Shown here in pieces: positions 9,049 through 18,223 of a stretch of DNA of 64,000 nt. The position numbers and the translations under genes are program-made. The notes under the pieces are model-generated. The model was not told the DNA's origin. It searched no databases and saw nothing but the letters and a program-made list of their open reading frames with translations. This DNA is from JBBQFI01 sp038237805 (GTDB lineage Bacteria; Verrucomicrobiota; Verrucomicrobiia; Chthoniobacterales; UBA10450), in assembly GCA_038237805.1 (NCBI GenBank), contig JBBRYI010000001.1:330428-394427 (forward strand). The letters run 5' to 3'. Within the stretch, counting starts at the first letter, position 1. Each line of letters begins with the position of its first letter.

Positions 9049-9843
9049 TTAGAAGGGCGATTTGACAACGCCGCCATCCACGCGCAAGGCTGCGCCGTTT
9101 GTCGCCGAAGCGAGCGGACTGCACACGAATGCAACAATCGGCGCAACTTCATCCGGTTTGGCAAAACGTTTGAGCAGCGAAGTCGGCCGCGCGGTTTTGA
9201 AAAATTCCTTCTCGAATTGCTCGCTACTTTGATCGTTTTCTTTCGCGAGCGAATCGACGAAATCCTTCACACCTTCAGAAGCAGTCGGACCCGGCAAAAC
9301 TGCATTCACTGTTACGCCTGTGCCGGCGCAAGTCTCCGCCAGCCCGCGCGCGAGCGCGATCTGCGCAGTCTTCGTCGTACCGTAGTGAATCATCTCCGCT
9401 GGAATTTGCAGCGCGGACTCGCTCGAAATGAAAACGATCCGGCCCCAATTGCTTTCTTTCATTTTCGGAAGGTAGGCGCGACTCAAGCGCACTCCGCTCA
9501 TGACGTTCGTTTCAAAAAAACGCAGCCAATCATCGTCGCTGATCTTCTCAAATGGTTTCGGTTCGAAAATGCCGAGGTTATTTACGAGAATTTCCGTTTC
9601 CGGAACTTCCTTAAGGAAATGCTCTACTCCGTCGCGCTTACTCAGATCCGCAGCAACGCCGCGCACTTGTCCTTTCGCTCCCGCTTTTTGAATTCGCGCC
9701 ACGGCCGCCGCGACACTTTTGTCCGAGCGCCCATTCACGATTACATTCGCCCCTTCATTCGCGAGCAGGCTCGCGATTGCCCAACCAATCCCCGCGGTTG
9801 ATCCGGTAACGACGGCGCTTTTATGCTGCAGTTGTAGGTCCAT
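9049..9843 (-). CDS. SDR-family oxidoreductase
   Basis: 264 residues from the ATG at 9843; an upstream in-frame ATG at 9882 would overlap the divergent methyltransferase start, and GGAG lies about 10 bases before the chosen ATG. Classical short-chain dehydrogenase marks: cofactor loop 'TGSTAGIGWAIA' (about 15-26), 'VNNLGIF', catalytic Ser in 'FISSESALQ', Tyr/Lys in 'YGTTKTAQ' and 'LPGPTASEGV'. NAD(P)H-dependent reduction or oxidation; substrate not predictable. Confidence 0.88.
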   Translation of the reverse strand: MDLQLQHKSAVVTGSTAGIGWAIASLLANEGANVIVNGRSDKSVAAAVARIQKAGAKGQVRGVAADLSKRDGVEHFLKEVPETEILVNNLGIFEPKPFEKISDDDWLRFFETNVMSGVRLSRAYLPKMKESNWGRIVFISSESALQIPAEMIHYGTTKTAQIALARGLAETCAGTGVTVNAVLPGPTASEGVKDFVDSLAKENDQSSEQFEKEFFKTARPTSLLKRFAKPDEVAPIVAFVCSPLASATNGAALRVDGGVVKSPF

Positions 9844-9865
9844 ACTTCTATATCGCTCCGCAAAG

Positions 9866-10630
9866 ATGAATTTCGCGCGCAAAGTTCAAAAACTCTTCAC
9901 GGCCGAAGCGCTCGAGAGTCTTTGGGATCACGCCAAACGCTGGACGCACCCGGTCGATGTGCAAAAAATGCGCAGCGGCATCGATCGCAAAGCATGGGAG
10001 AATTTGCGCGCGCGTTACCCGCAGCAGCCGGACGCGCCACGCATCAATCGCTTTTCCGACGTCGATCATTGGCTGAAGATCAACGTCGAACGTGCGCAGG
10101 ATTTGTGGCTCGATCGCAGCGCGCCGATGCGGATTCTCGATCTCGGCTGCGGGCCCGGATATTTTCTTTACGTCTGCAAGCAACTTGGTCACGACGGCGT
10201 TGGCGTCGACATCGACGAGCAGTCGCTTTTCCGCGAAACGACCGCGTTGCTCGGAGTCCGCCGCGTGATTTTCCGAATCGAACCGCAAATTCCTTTGCCC
10301 GATCTCGCTGGAAAATTCGATCTCGTCAGCGGACATCGTGTGTGTTTCCAAAAAACGGTTCGTTGGGGAACCGGCCCGGGCGAATGGCATGAATGGGAGC
10401 CTAACGACTGGAAGTTTTTTCTCGACGACGTGCGCGCCAATATTCTGAGACCGGAGGGACGAATACTTCTCGATTTTAATCCGCGGGCCGATGGCCATTC
10501 GTTCTTTACCGCTGAGCTCCGTGATGTTCTGACCTACGAAGGCGCGCGCATCTTTCGCTCGAAGGCCTTGCTCAGTGCGGACTCGGCGAGGCAAGCGCAA
10601 TTCAAACCGAGCCTAACGATGCGGCGCTAG
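9866..10630 (+). CDS. Class I SAM-dependent methyltransferase
   Basis: 254 residues from the ATG at 9866. SAM motif I 'ILDLGCGPGYFLYVCKQLG' (about 93-111) and acidic 'GVGVDIDEQS' mark a Rossmann methyltransferase; the later 'FDLVSGHRVCF' and 'LRPEGRILLDFNP' match motifs II/III. Substrate unknown. The start is only 22 bases from the divergent SDR start, so the promoters must overlap. Two TCGTTAGG motifs (complement) lie in the gene, at 10400 and in the last codons at 10612. Confidence 0.85.
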   Translation: MNFARKVQKLFTAEALESLWDHAKRWTHPVDVQKMRSGIDRKAWENLRARYPQQPDAPRINRFSDVDHWLKINVERAQDLWLDRSAPMRILDLGCGPGYFLYVCKQLGHDGVGVDIDEQSLFRETTALLGVRRVIFRIEPQIPLPDLAGKFDLVSGHRVCFQKTVRWGTGPGEWHEWEPNDWKFFLDDVRANILRPEGRILLDFNPRADGHSFFTAELRDVLTYEGARIFRSKALLSADSARQAQFKPSLTMRR

Positions 10631-10805
10631 GTCAGAGCACCTATTGTCTGTCGAAGAATTGATCTCGACAAGAATGGGCGCGAGCGGTCAATCTGCGTGA
10701 TCGCATAAGATCTGGACCAGGCGCGGACGCTTATCCTGGGGCTTCTTCCCCTCTTTCAGACCTGAACATTGCAGGTTAAACCACCACGGTGAAGGAACAG
10801 TCCAT

Positions 10806-12356
10806 ATGTATCAGCCGATTCAGTTACAAGCGACAATTGTAGTGGCACCCAATTCGACGAGGCAGTCAATAGTGCGGCGCGGTTTCCCTCTCATCGCGCT
10901 CGCATGCCTTGCGTTTTCGCCGACCACCCGAGCCGTGAGCCCGGCACCGGACGGTGGTTATCCCGGTGAAAACACCGCTGAAGGAGACTTTGCGCTCTTA
11001 AGCCTCACTAGCGGCCACGACAATACGGCCATTGGTTTTGATGCACTCTTAAGCAACACTTCCGGCGGGTTCAACACGGCCACGGGGGCTGGTGCGCTTC
11101 TTAATAACATCGGGGGCTTTTACAACACGGCCACTGGTTATCAAGCGCTCGCCCACAATACCGGTGGCCTTGACAACACCGCTACTGGTTTCCAAGCGCT
11201 CTTCAGCAACACCACCGGCACCTACAATGTGGCCACCGGTGATTACGCGCTCTCCAGCAACACCACCGGCAATTACAACACGGCTGCGGGTGCTCAGGCG
11301 CTCATAAGGAACACCACCGGCAGCAAAAACACCGCCACCGGTTTTCAAGCGCTTTTAAACAACACGACTGGGAGCAACAACCTGGCCAGCGGTGGCAGCG
11401 CGCTCTTGAGCAACACAATCGGCAACGACAACACGGCCACCGGTCTTGATGCGCTTCAAAGCAACACAACCGGCAGCAACAACACAGCCAACGGTTTTCA
11501 GGCGCTCAATAGCAACACAACCGGCGCCAACAACCTGGCCAACGGTTTTAAAGCGCTCTTTAACAACACGACTGGAGTTAACAACATGGCCACTGGCACC
11601 AACGCCCTTTTTGGCAATACCACCGGTTTCTTTAACACGGCGAACGGGTCCTTCGCCATGGTCCACAACACCACGGGCCACTACAATGTGGCGGAGGGCC
11701 TCAACGCCCTCTATAGCAACACCACGGGGAGCAATAACATTGCCGTGGGTATTTCCGCCGGAGGTGATCTCACCACCGGTAGCGGTAATATCGATATCGG
11801 TAATCGTGGAGTAGCAGCTGAAGCCAACACCATTCGCATTGGCTTTGCTCAAACCAAGACCTTTGTGGCTGGGGTAAGGAATGCCGTGACCGCGGGCGGC
11901 GTGGCGGTCTTTGTCAATGCCAGCGGACAACTCGGCACTAATCCTTCTTCCAAGCGTTTTAAAGAAGAGATTGTTCCCATGGACAAGCAAAGCGAGGCGG
12001 TCTTAAGCCTGCATCCGGTTAGCTTCCGTTATAAGAAAGAACTCGATCCGAGTAAAACGGCCCAGTTTGGTCTGATCGCGGAGGAAGTAGCGAAGGTTAA
12101 TCCCGATCTGGTCGCGCGCGATGATAAGGGCGAGATTTACTCGGTTCGCTACGAAGCGGTGAACGCTATGTTACTTAACGAGTTCCTTAAAGAACACCAC
12201 AACGGTGAACAACAGGATCGCACGATTGCGAACCTGGAAGCAGAGGTTGCGCAGCTAAAGTCAGCGCTTAAAGAACAGGCATTGAAAATCCAAAAGGTGA
12301 GCGACCAGCTTGAAGTGAACAGACTTGCACCGCAAATGGTTGCCAACAACAGGTAA
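10806..12356 (+). CDS. Repeat-rich surface protein with peptidase S74 (intramolecular chaperone) domain
   Basis: 516 residues. After an N-terminal export signal (hydrophobic 'GFPLIALACLAFSP', about 26-39) come about 15-16 tandem repeats of 17 residues (about 58-335), consensus TGFQALxxNTTGxxNTA. A short linker leads to an S74 domain ('SSKRFKEEIVPMD', 'VSFRYKKELDPSKTAQFGLIAEEV', about 378-460) and a coiled coil (about 460-505). S74 domains fold trimeric fibres and cleave themselves off. Family knowledge predicts a trimeric beta-helical surface fibre; ligand unknown. GAAGGA lies 10 bases before the ATG. Confidence 0.85.
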   Translation: MYQPIQLQATIVVAPNSTRQSIVRRGFPLIALACLAFSPTTRAVSPAPDGGYPGENTAEGDFALLSLTSGHDNTAIGFDALLSNTSGGFNTATGAGALLNNIGGFYNTATGYQALAHNTGGLDNTATGFQALFSNTTGTYNVATGDYALSSNTTGNYNTAAGAQALIRNTTGSKNTATGFQALLNNTTGSNNLASGGSALLSNTIGNDNTATGLDALQSNTTGSNNTANGFQALNSNTTGANNLANGFKALFNNTTGVNNMATGTNALFGNTTGFFNTANGSFAMVHNTTGHYNVAEGLNALYSNTTGSNNIAVGISAGGDLTTGSGNIDIGNRGVAAEANTIRIGFAQTKTFVAGVRNAVTAGGVAVFVNASGQLGTNPSSKRFKEEIVPMDKQSEAVLSLHPVSFRYKKELDPSKTAQFGLIAEEVAKVNPDLVARDDKGEIYSVRYEAVNAMLLNEFLKEHHNGEQQDRTIANLEAEVAQLKSALKEQALKIQKVSDQLEVNRLAPQMVANNR

Positions 12357-12369
12357 AGCTGCGGAGCTG

Positions 12370-13125
12370 CTATATTTTCCAACTCGAACAATCCCAACCG
12401 AGAAGTTTTTCGAGCTTGGTGATATCTTCGTGGAAGAAGCCGTAAACGCGCCGTCGCTCCTCCAACATTATCTCACGCTCGTAAGGAATGGGGTTTCTTT
12501 CCTTATTGCGAATGTTTCGCAACGACTCCGCGCCAACAAAGTTAAAGATTGCATTCATTACGTCGGAAAAGTTGCCTCGCAGATCATCTGACCTAACGAC
12601 TTTTATCTGTTGGCGTGGAAAGTATTCAAATACTCGCTCAAGCTGCTCGCCGTAGAGCCCGCGCCCGACGTATGAAAAGCGGCGCGACTGCAAAGGCGCA
12701 ACCTCTTTCTGGCGCTGTTCTTCCGCTTTGATGGCATCGAGAAAATCGAGAGTGTCATAACCGCGCTCGCGTTGCATGTTCCAATGCGAGAACGCGCGAT
12801 CCACCGGGTTCCTCAGCAAGATGATGAGCTTGATATTCTTGCTGTAGCTCCAGATTCTTTCCATGGCTGGACGCCAGTAGAGATAAGCAGGCGTTGATTC
12901 GCCCGCGGCGACGGCGCGCGACGGCGGACGAAAACTGTCGTGCAAGTCCTGATAGTTTACGCCTTTCGCGAATCGCTCTTCGTCGTCAAAAAAATGCAGC
13001 TCTTCTTTGTCGGGCAGCGCGATTTGTGGATGCCTTTCCAATTGATAATGCAGTGCGGTTGTCCCGCTCTTCTGCGCGCCGGCAACAATGAAATCAAGCC
13101 GCTCGACTTTACCGTTCTTGATCAT
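12370..13125 (-). CDS. Sulfotransferase (PAPS-dependent, heparan/chitin-type)
   Basis: 251 residues from the ATG at 13125; ATGs at 13149 and 13236 are alternatives inside the upstream gene and none has a clear ribosome site. PAPS 5'-phosphosulfate loop 'GAQKSGTTALHYQL' (about 16-29) and 3'-phosphate motif 'LLRNPVDRAFSHW' (about 101-113) are intact. It would transfer sulfate from PAPS to a carbohydrate or other hydroxyl/amino group, perhaps surface glycan. The start overlaps the N-acetyltransferase end by 17 bases, suggesting coupling. A TCGTTAGG motif lies in the gene (12592). Confidence 0.85.
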   Translation of the reverse strand: MIKNGKVERLDFIVAGAQKSGTTALHYQLERHPQIALPDKEELHFFDDEERFAKGVNYQDLHDSFRPPSRAVAAGESTPAYLYWRPAMERIWSYSKNIKLIILLRNPVDRAFSHWNMQRERGYDTLDFLDAIKAEEQRQKEVAPLQSRRFSYVGRGLYGEQLERVFEYFPRQQIKVVRSDDLRGNFSDVMNAIFNFVGAESLRNIRNKERNPIPYEREIMLEERRRVYGFFHEDITKLEKLLGWDCSSWKI

Positions 13126-13921
13126 TAGGCGACCGAAAACGTGTGCCATCAGGGAAGTGCAAATCAAAACGCTCACGCAACACTCGCAACAGTGCTGCAT
13201 CGCTTTCAATTTTTTCGATGCGATTGCCAGACGCATTGGCCGTGCTCAACTCACGACCGCGCAAAATCGAACGCACATTTTCTGATGGCAGTTGTGCAGT
13301 GACAAATTGCACAAACGATGATTGCGGCCAGGTCGAACAAAAGTGGTTAGGCGGTTCGTAATCGACCGGCAACTGCGGTTCGAGCGTGAAAGAATATTGA
13401 TCAGCGCTGATGGGACACTGGGGACAAGAAAGAATCCATTGTTCGTCTTCGCGCCGCAGCCGAAAACTCCATGCGCCTTGCTGCGATACTTCACCGTCTA
13501 CCAACGCGATCGGCTCGAGTAATCCCCAACCGCCGAAACCGACATCGGCGAGCCACGATTTTCCGTCCGCTTCGACTTTTAACGCCATGTGCGTGCGCGG
13601 TCGCACTTCGTTGGTGCCAAATCGCACGCGCGCAGCCATGCGTGTCACGACAAAGCCGAGTTGCTCCAACGCGGCTGCGAACAAGGCGTTTTGTTCGAAA
13701 CAATATCCGCCACGACGGTTGCGCACGAGCTTCGTCTGCAAGCTGGCGAGATCGAGACGAATCGACTTCCCGAGCATGATGTCGAGATTCTCAAATGGAA
13801 TGTGCGTCGCGTGGGCGCGATGGAGCGCACGCAATATTTCTGCGGTCGGACTCCGCTCTCCGGAGTAATCGATGCGCGCGAGATAGGCATCGAGGTCGAG
13901 AGCATCAACTTCCTTGTTCAT
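13109..13921 (-). CDS. nat: Arylamine N-acetyltransferase
   Basis: 270 residues from the ATG at 13921 (a GTG/ATG-like leader upstream is unlikely). The Cys-His-Asp catalytic triad is visible: C74 in 'RRGGYCFEQN', H111 in 'RPRTHMALKV', D126 in 'WLADVGFGG'. 'IPFENLDIMLG' is also diagnostic. It moves acetyl from acetyl-CoA to arylamines or hydrazines; the physiological substrate in soil bacteria is unclear. It is divergent from the frameshifted gene at 13978 and overlaps the sulfotransferase start. Confidence 0.92.
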   Translation of the reverse strand: MNKEVDALDLDAYLARIDYSGERSPTAEILRALHRAHATHIPFENLDIMLGKSIRLDLASLQTKLVRNRRGGYCFEQNALFAAALEQLGFVVTRMAARVRFGTNEVRPRTHMALKVEADGKSWLADVGFGGWGLLEPIALVDGEVSQQGAWSFRLRREDEQWILSCPQCPISADQYSFTLEPQLPVDYEPPNHFCSTWPQSSFVQFVTAQLPSENVRSILRGRELSTANASGNRIEKIESDAALLRVLRERFDLHFPDGTRFRSPNDQER

Positions 13922-13977
13922 CGATTGTGTTGAAACTTGTGCGCGAAGCAGAAGCCAGGCAACCATCGCGGCGAACC

Positions 13978-14582
13978 ATGCGGCGAATATTAATTAAATC
14001 TGCAATTCCACTCATCGCTTTCGCGGCCGTGGCATTGCTGTGGATTTTTGCCGGGCGAAGTTTTTCGCTGGTGCTCGATCGATTTGGCACGGCGCAATTA
14101 GAATCGCGGTCTGTCGATCACGTTACTTATGAAGGAAACGAATCCGGCGGTGTTCTGGAGATCGGCGGATTACCATTAAGCACACAAGATCCCGACTTCC
14201 GCCCCTTCCGGCTGACTTTTCGCCGGATTCGCAACATCAATTCGTCCTAGCGACCGCAGGAAAATCCTTTTTGCTCGGTCCCCTTTTATCCGATGAAGGC
14301 AAATTTGAATTTGCTCCTCAGCCTGGTGATAAAATTTCCTTAACTATTCGACGAAGCTTTCTCAGCTGGCCGACACCGTTCGATTTTAACTTCATGTCCG
14401 GCCATTCGCCGTCGTGGAAAAGAAATCGCTATTACCAACTGCGCTGGCAGAAATCTTCCGGTCGGAAATTGGAAATGCTTTGGCGTTACGAGCAATACTT
14501 TTACCGAGGGGACGGCTGGACGAGTGGAATGATGACTCGGGAAGGATCGACTGGTCTGATCAAGGCGGAGATTACTCCGTGA
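13978..14582 (+). pseudogene. Membrane-anchored hypothetical protein, frameshifted
   Basis: Two frames make one protein. From the ATG at 13978 frame 1 encodes a membrane anchor ('AIPLIAFAAVALLWIFAG') and runs to a stop at 14250; the other frame carries on as 'SPDSQHQFVLATAGKSFLL' to 14582. Adding one T to TTTT at 14217-14220 restores a continuous frame of about 200 codons. The family is not recognised. Either an assembly error or a recent inactivation. The N-terminal half lies next to the nat start in opposite orientation. Confidence 0.65.
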
Positions 14583-14592
14583 GCGAGCGCGC

Positions 14593-15252
14593 TCATAACG
14601 CGCCGACGGCGCGGGAAATCAAGAGCACGACGATCGAAAGCGAAATAAAAACCTGAATCATCCCGAGCACCTTTGCCCAGCGCGCGAGCAGCGGCGCATC
14701 GGTCGGACCGAAGGTCGAGCTTTGCGTGAACGCGATAAAAAGATAATCGACGAAGTGCGGCCGCCAGCGTGTGCATGCGAACTGCCCGCGTTCCTCTTTG
14801 GGAATTTGCATCTGCGGGAAAAGAAAACTGTGACTACCAAATTCGTAGTGTTCATGACGCTTGGTTGGTCCGCCGCCGTCGATGCGCCAATACCAAAGAG
14901 CGAAGACGATGACATTGGTCAGCCACAATAGTGCGGCGGAAAACAAAAGCCGCAGCGGAGGTTCCCGGTGCGAAGGCAGCGCATGAACGAGCAGCACGAC
15001 GGAGCCGATCAAGGCAAAAGTGATGATCGAACTGATGGTGAAACCAAGAATGCGATTCAGGGAAAGCTCGCCGAAGCGATGACTAACCACTGTCGGCACG
15101 AGCAGCACGGCGATCAAACTTGGCAGCAGCCACGCCGGGCCGACGACGAGATCCTTCGGTAGCGCCAGGTAAATTCCGGCCACGGCCACAAACGCGAGCA
15201 CCGCCTGCCAGCGCGGCTCTGGTTTATCAAGGCGCTTTCCGTCGTTGCTCAT
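14593..15252 (-). CDS. DUF1345 family membrane protein
   Basis: 219 residues from the ATG at 15252 (an ATG six codons upstream, at 15270, is an alternative). Five to six membrane segments; the C-terminal signature 'WRPHFVDYLFIAFTQSSTFG' and 'PTDAPLLARWAKVLGMIQ' identify DUF1345. Function unknown; some relatives sit near ion channels. It converges with the frameshifted gene at 13978-14582, 10 bases away. Confidence 0.85.
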   Translation of the reverse strand: MSNDGKRLDKPEPRWQAVLAFVAVAGIYLALPKDLVVGPAWLLPSLIAVLLVPTVVSHRFGELSLNRILGFTISSIITFALIGSVVLLVHALPSHREPPLRLLFSAALLWLTNVIVFALWYWRIDGGGPTKRHEHYEFGSHSFLFPQMQIPKEERGQFACTRWRPHFVDYLFIAFTQSSTFGPTDAPLLARWAKVLGMIQVFISLSIVVLLISRAVGAL

Positions 15253-15347
15253 CGCACCGCCATATAGCATGAAGCGCCTGGTTCGTTCATCCTCTTTTCG
15301 TTGTAGCTGCTTTACAAAATCGGAAATCCTTCCTTAACATTCCCGGC

Positions 15348-16960
15348 ATGAAACCAAGAAAGCTACTTGGGATTTTCATGGGATTGGTTGTGTTAGTTCT
15401 TCTGTGTTCCCGCGCAAAGTCGACAAAACCAAGTCGCGCTGAGTTCATCAAAGAGGATTCCGTCGCGCGCGCGCAAGTTCCCACATGGTCGCCGCAGGAC
15501 ATGGATTTTTTCCTGCACGGTTCCATGAGCACCGAGGTCGTGCCGGAAGCGGTGTTGCACGCGTTCATCAAAACGTTTCCGGATTTGTTTCCGAATCCTG
15601 ATCTAAGTCATTTCGGATTAATTCCCGATCCGGAATTCGGATGGCCGATTGGATTTTCGAGAAAACAAGTGCCCCACCTCGACGGATTGTCGGCGATCGG
15701 CACCAACTGCGCCGCGTGTCATGTGGCGCAAATTACGGCGAAAGAATCGGACAAGCCGGTGCGCATTCTCGGCGTCGCCAGTCATTTTGATGCGGAGGCA
15801 TACTTCGGCGCCGTGACGGTGGCAGGATTCCGCACGGGACAGCCAGAGAACATGGAAAAAAATTTGCTGGCCTTCTTGAACGATGGCGCAACGGAAAAAA
15901 TATCCCAGGCGTCATTCGAGTCCGCGTGGTCAGCGCAGCAGCAAAAGATCGAGAGCGTGATCTCCGTCGATCCCGCTGGTGCAAAAGAAGTTCGTTAGGC
16001 GCCTTGCACAAAATCGACAGCCGCGATCTGAAATTGAATGGAAAAAAGATCGATGAGGCCGACCTCGCTGCGCTTTCTCATTCCATGCTCAAGCTTTTTC
16101 ACAACATGCGAGCGGCATTGCACATTCCCGATCAGCCGCCGGAAAAAGTTCCGCCGCCTTCGGGCCCAGGTCGCAACGATGCATTCGGTTTGCTCTCCGC
16201 CTCGCTCTTCGTCGCGCCGCAGTCGCCGGCGCCGGTAAAGTTCGGTCTCGTTTGGAATGTCGGAGATCGGCAGTGGGTCCACTGGGATGCGAACACTCGC
16301 TCGCCGCTCGGCCGAAACCTCCTCGCTTCGCTCGGACTCGGCGCGCCGCTGATGGGCAAACATGCCGAACTCGATTTTGCGTCGGTCAAACGGCAGACTG
16401 ATATCAGCGAGCAGATTCAGCCGCCGCATTTCCCGTGGACGATCGACAAGATCGCGGCTGAGCGCGGCGCCAAAGTTTATCAGGCGAATTGCAATTCGTG
16501 TCACGGCGGCGAAGAAAGCGACAAGCGTTTATATTCGCCTAACGAAAGTGGAACCGATCCGCGACGGGCGGAATTCTTCACTCAAGTGCAAGCAGATCGC
16601 TTCAATAAATTCCTGGCCGAGCTCGAGATTGCTGGATACCAGGCGAGCAAAATGACCGGGTTGCGGAGCACGCAAAAATATTGGGCCGCAAGCATGCCGG
16701 GGGTGTGGGCGCGATCGCCGTACCTGCACAATGGTTCGGTTCGGACGATGGAGGAATTGCTCGCCGCGCCTAACGAACGCCCCAAAACTTTCCATCGCGG
16801 TTCCCGCGTGTACGACCCTGCAAAAATGGGATTTACCGATGAAGGAGCCTACGTCTTCGACACCGCCGGACCAAGCAACGCAAATACCGGACACGATTAC
16901 GGCACGACACTCGCTGCTAATCAAAAACGCGATTTGATGGAATACCTCAAATCGCTTTGA
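15348..16960 (+). pseudogene. Diheme c-type cytochrome (MauG/RoxA-like superfamily), frameshifted
   Basis: The first frame (15348-15998) carries an N-terminal signal/anchor and heme site 'NCAACHVAQ'; the second (read from about 15990 to 16960) carries 'NCNSCHGGE', 'FGLVWNVGDRQWVHWDANT' and 'SPYLHNGSVRTMEELL', typical of diheme peroxidase/rubber-oxygenase-like periplasmic proteins. Together about 537 residues. The frame break lies near 15983-16000. One extra A in AAAA (15983-15986) restores it, as does removal of the eight bases TCGTTAGG at 15992-15999. If intact in the organism, it would oxidise an unknown substrate in the periplasm. Two more motif copies lie at 16538 and 16769. Confidence 0.75.
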
Positions 16961-16996
16961 GGCGCGGCTTCGCAATTGAACGCTGCGATTCATCCC

Positions 16997-17446
16997 ATGA
17001 GCAGCGAGAAACAATATCCATTCATGCAAGCCGCCATCGCGCAGGCACGGAAAAGCCGAGGCGAAGGGGGAATCCCAATCGGTTCGGTCCTGGCTCGCAA
17101 CGGCGAAATCGTTTCGGTCGGTCACAACCGCCGTGTCCAGGACAACGACCCGATGACGCACGCCGAAATCGATTGCCTGCGCCGCGCCGGAAGGATCGCT
17201 AGTTTTCACGACACAACGCTCTATTCCACTTTGATGCCTTGTTACCTTTGCGCGGGAGCAGTGGTGCAATTCGGGATCAAGAAAGTGATCGTCGGTGAAA
17301 GTCGCACCTTTCCAGGTGCTGTGGACTTGATGCGTTCGCACGGTGTTGAAGTCACCGACCTCGATCTGCCCGAATGTGTGGAGATGATGCGGGATTTCAT
17401 TGCACAACACCCGCAACTTTGGAACGAAGATATCGGCCGCTCCTAA
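16997..17446 (+). CDS. Cytosine deaminase, fungal FCY1-like zinc type
   Basis: 149 residues from the ATG at 16997. Zinc/catalytic motifs: 'THAEID' (H55, E57) and 'MPCYLC' (C82, C85). The overall sequence, including 'GGIPIGSVL', 'GHNRRVQ', 'DTTLYSTLMPC' and the C-terminal 'WNEDIG', follows yeast cytosine deaminase Fcy1 rather than the amidohydrolase CodA or TadA. Family role: cytosine to uracil in pyrimidine salvage. Alternative: guanine or other nucleobase deaminase. Confidence 0.82.
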   Translation: MSSEKQYPFMQAAIAQARKSRGEGGIPIGSVLARNGEIVSVGHNRRVQDNDPMTHAEIDCLRRAGRIASFHDTTLYSTLMPCYLCAGAVVQFGIKKVIVGESRTFPGAVDLMRSHGVEVTDLDLPECVEMMRDFIAQHPQLWNEDIGRS

Positions 17447-17448
17447 TT

Positions 17449-17518
17449 TGTAGCGGCGGTCTCTGACCATCGCTCGAATGACGACGAAATAATGCGACGA
17501 TCAGAGATCGCCGCTACA
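17449..17518. repeat. REPIN-like element B (diverged copy of 5851-5943)
   Basis: Left arm 17449-17473 and right arm 17494-17518 pair with about three mismatches and a 20-base loop. The arm begins TGTAGCGGCGGTCTCTGACC, the same core as element A. It lies between the cytosine deaminase stop and the phospholipid operon. Confidence 0.8.
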
Positions 17519-17566
17519 GCAGTAAGATTCGACAAGATCGCTGGTCTTTCTTACTCTGCGCCGCGA

Positions 17567-18223
17567 ATGGAACGCGAAACTGCGCGACGACCGCTAAAAT
17601 CGCGCTCGGCAAACTGGCGGCGCCAACTTGCTTTCGCCCTGGTTCGGATGGGCCTAACTCCGAATCAAGTTTCCATCGCGAGCCTGCTATTTTCTTTGCT
17701 CGGAGGCTTTTGTTTGCTGCTTCTTCCGCGACATGAATCTCGCATCGTTGACTGTTTGCTCTTCATCGCCGCAGCCGTGTGCATTCAACTTCGACTTGTT
17801 TGCAATTTGCTCGATGGATTGATGGCCGTTGAGGGCGGAAAGAAAACAAAGGCGGGCGAAATTTTTAACGAATTCCCAGATCGGATTGCCGATGTGGTCC
17901 TTTTGGTTTCGGCCAGCTATTTAACAATGCCCTTCTTGTGCCTTACGTCCTTTGGTTGGGCTTGTGCGGTAGCTGCGGTGCTGACTGCGTACGTGCGGGT
18001 CTTTGGTGGCGCGCTCGGTTTGCCGCAGGATTTTTGCGGTCCGATGGCAAAACAGCAACGCATGGCCGTGTTAACCGCTGCGTGTGTCATCTCGGCTGTG
18101 GCAACGCTAGTCGCGTGGACGCCTTACATCATGCTTCTAGCATTGTGCGTGATCTTGATTGGCTCTGTCATCACGGCAGCGCGGCGCACTCTCCGTATCG
18201 CGCGGTTACTCAACCAACGATGA
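17567..18223 (+). CDS. CDP-alcohol phosphatidyltransferase family membrane enzyme
   Basis: 218 residues from the ATG at 17567 (earlier in-frame codons fall in the repeat element). Four to six hydrophobic helices. The catalytic stretch is 'CNLLDGLMAVEGG' ... 'AGEIFNEFPDRIADV': D82/G83 and the DxxxD pair D105/D109 are kept, but the consensus AR and the acid after GxxF are changed to AVEGG and FNEFPD, a variant subgroup. It would transfer a phosphatidyl group from CDP-diacylglycerol to an alcohol. First of three translationally coupled phospholipid genes. Confidence 0.82.
   Translation: MERETARRPLKSRSANWRRQLAFALVRMGLTPNQVSIASLLFSLLGGFCLLLLPRHESRIVDCLLFIAAAVCIQLRLVCNLLDGLMAVEGGKKTKAGEIFNEFPDRIADVVLLVSASYLTMPFLCLTSFGWACAVAAVLTAYVRVFGGALGLPQDFCGPMAKQQRMAVLTAACVISAVATLVAWTPYIMLLALCVILIGSVITAARRTLRIARLLNQR

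Noticed and set aside
16529..17470. Long minus-strand frame (313 codons) across the cytochrome end and the cytosine deaminase
   Set aside because: It is antisense to two well-supported genes and has no recognisable domain.
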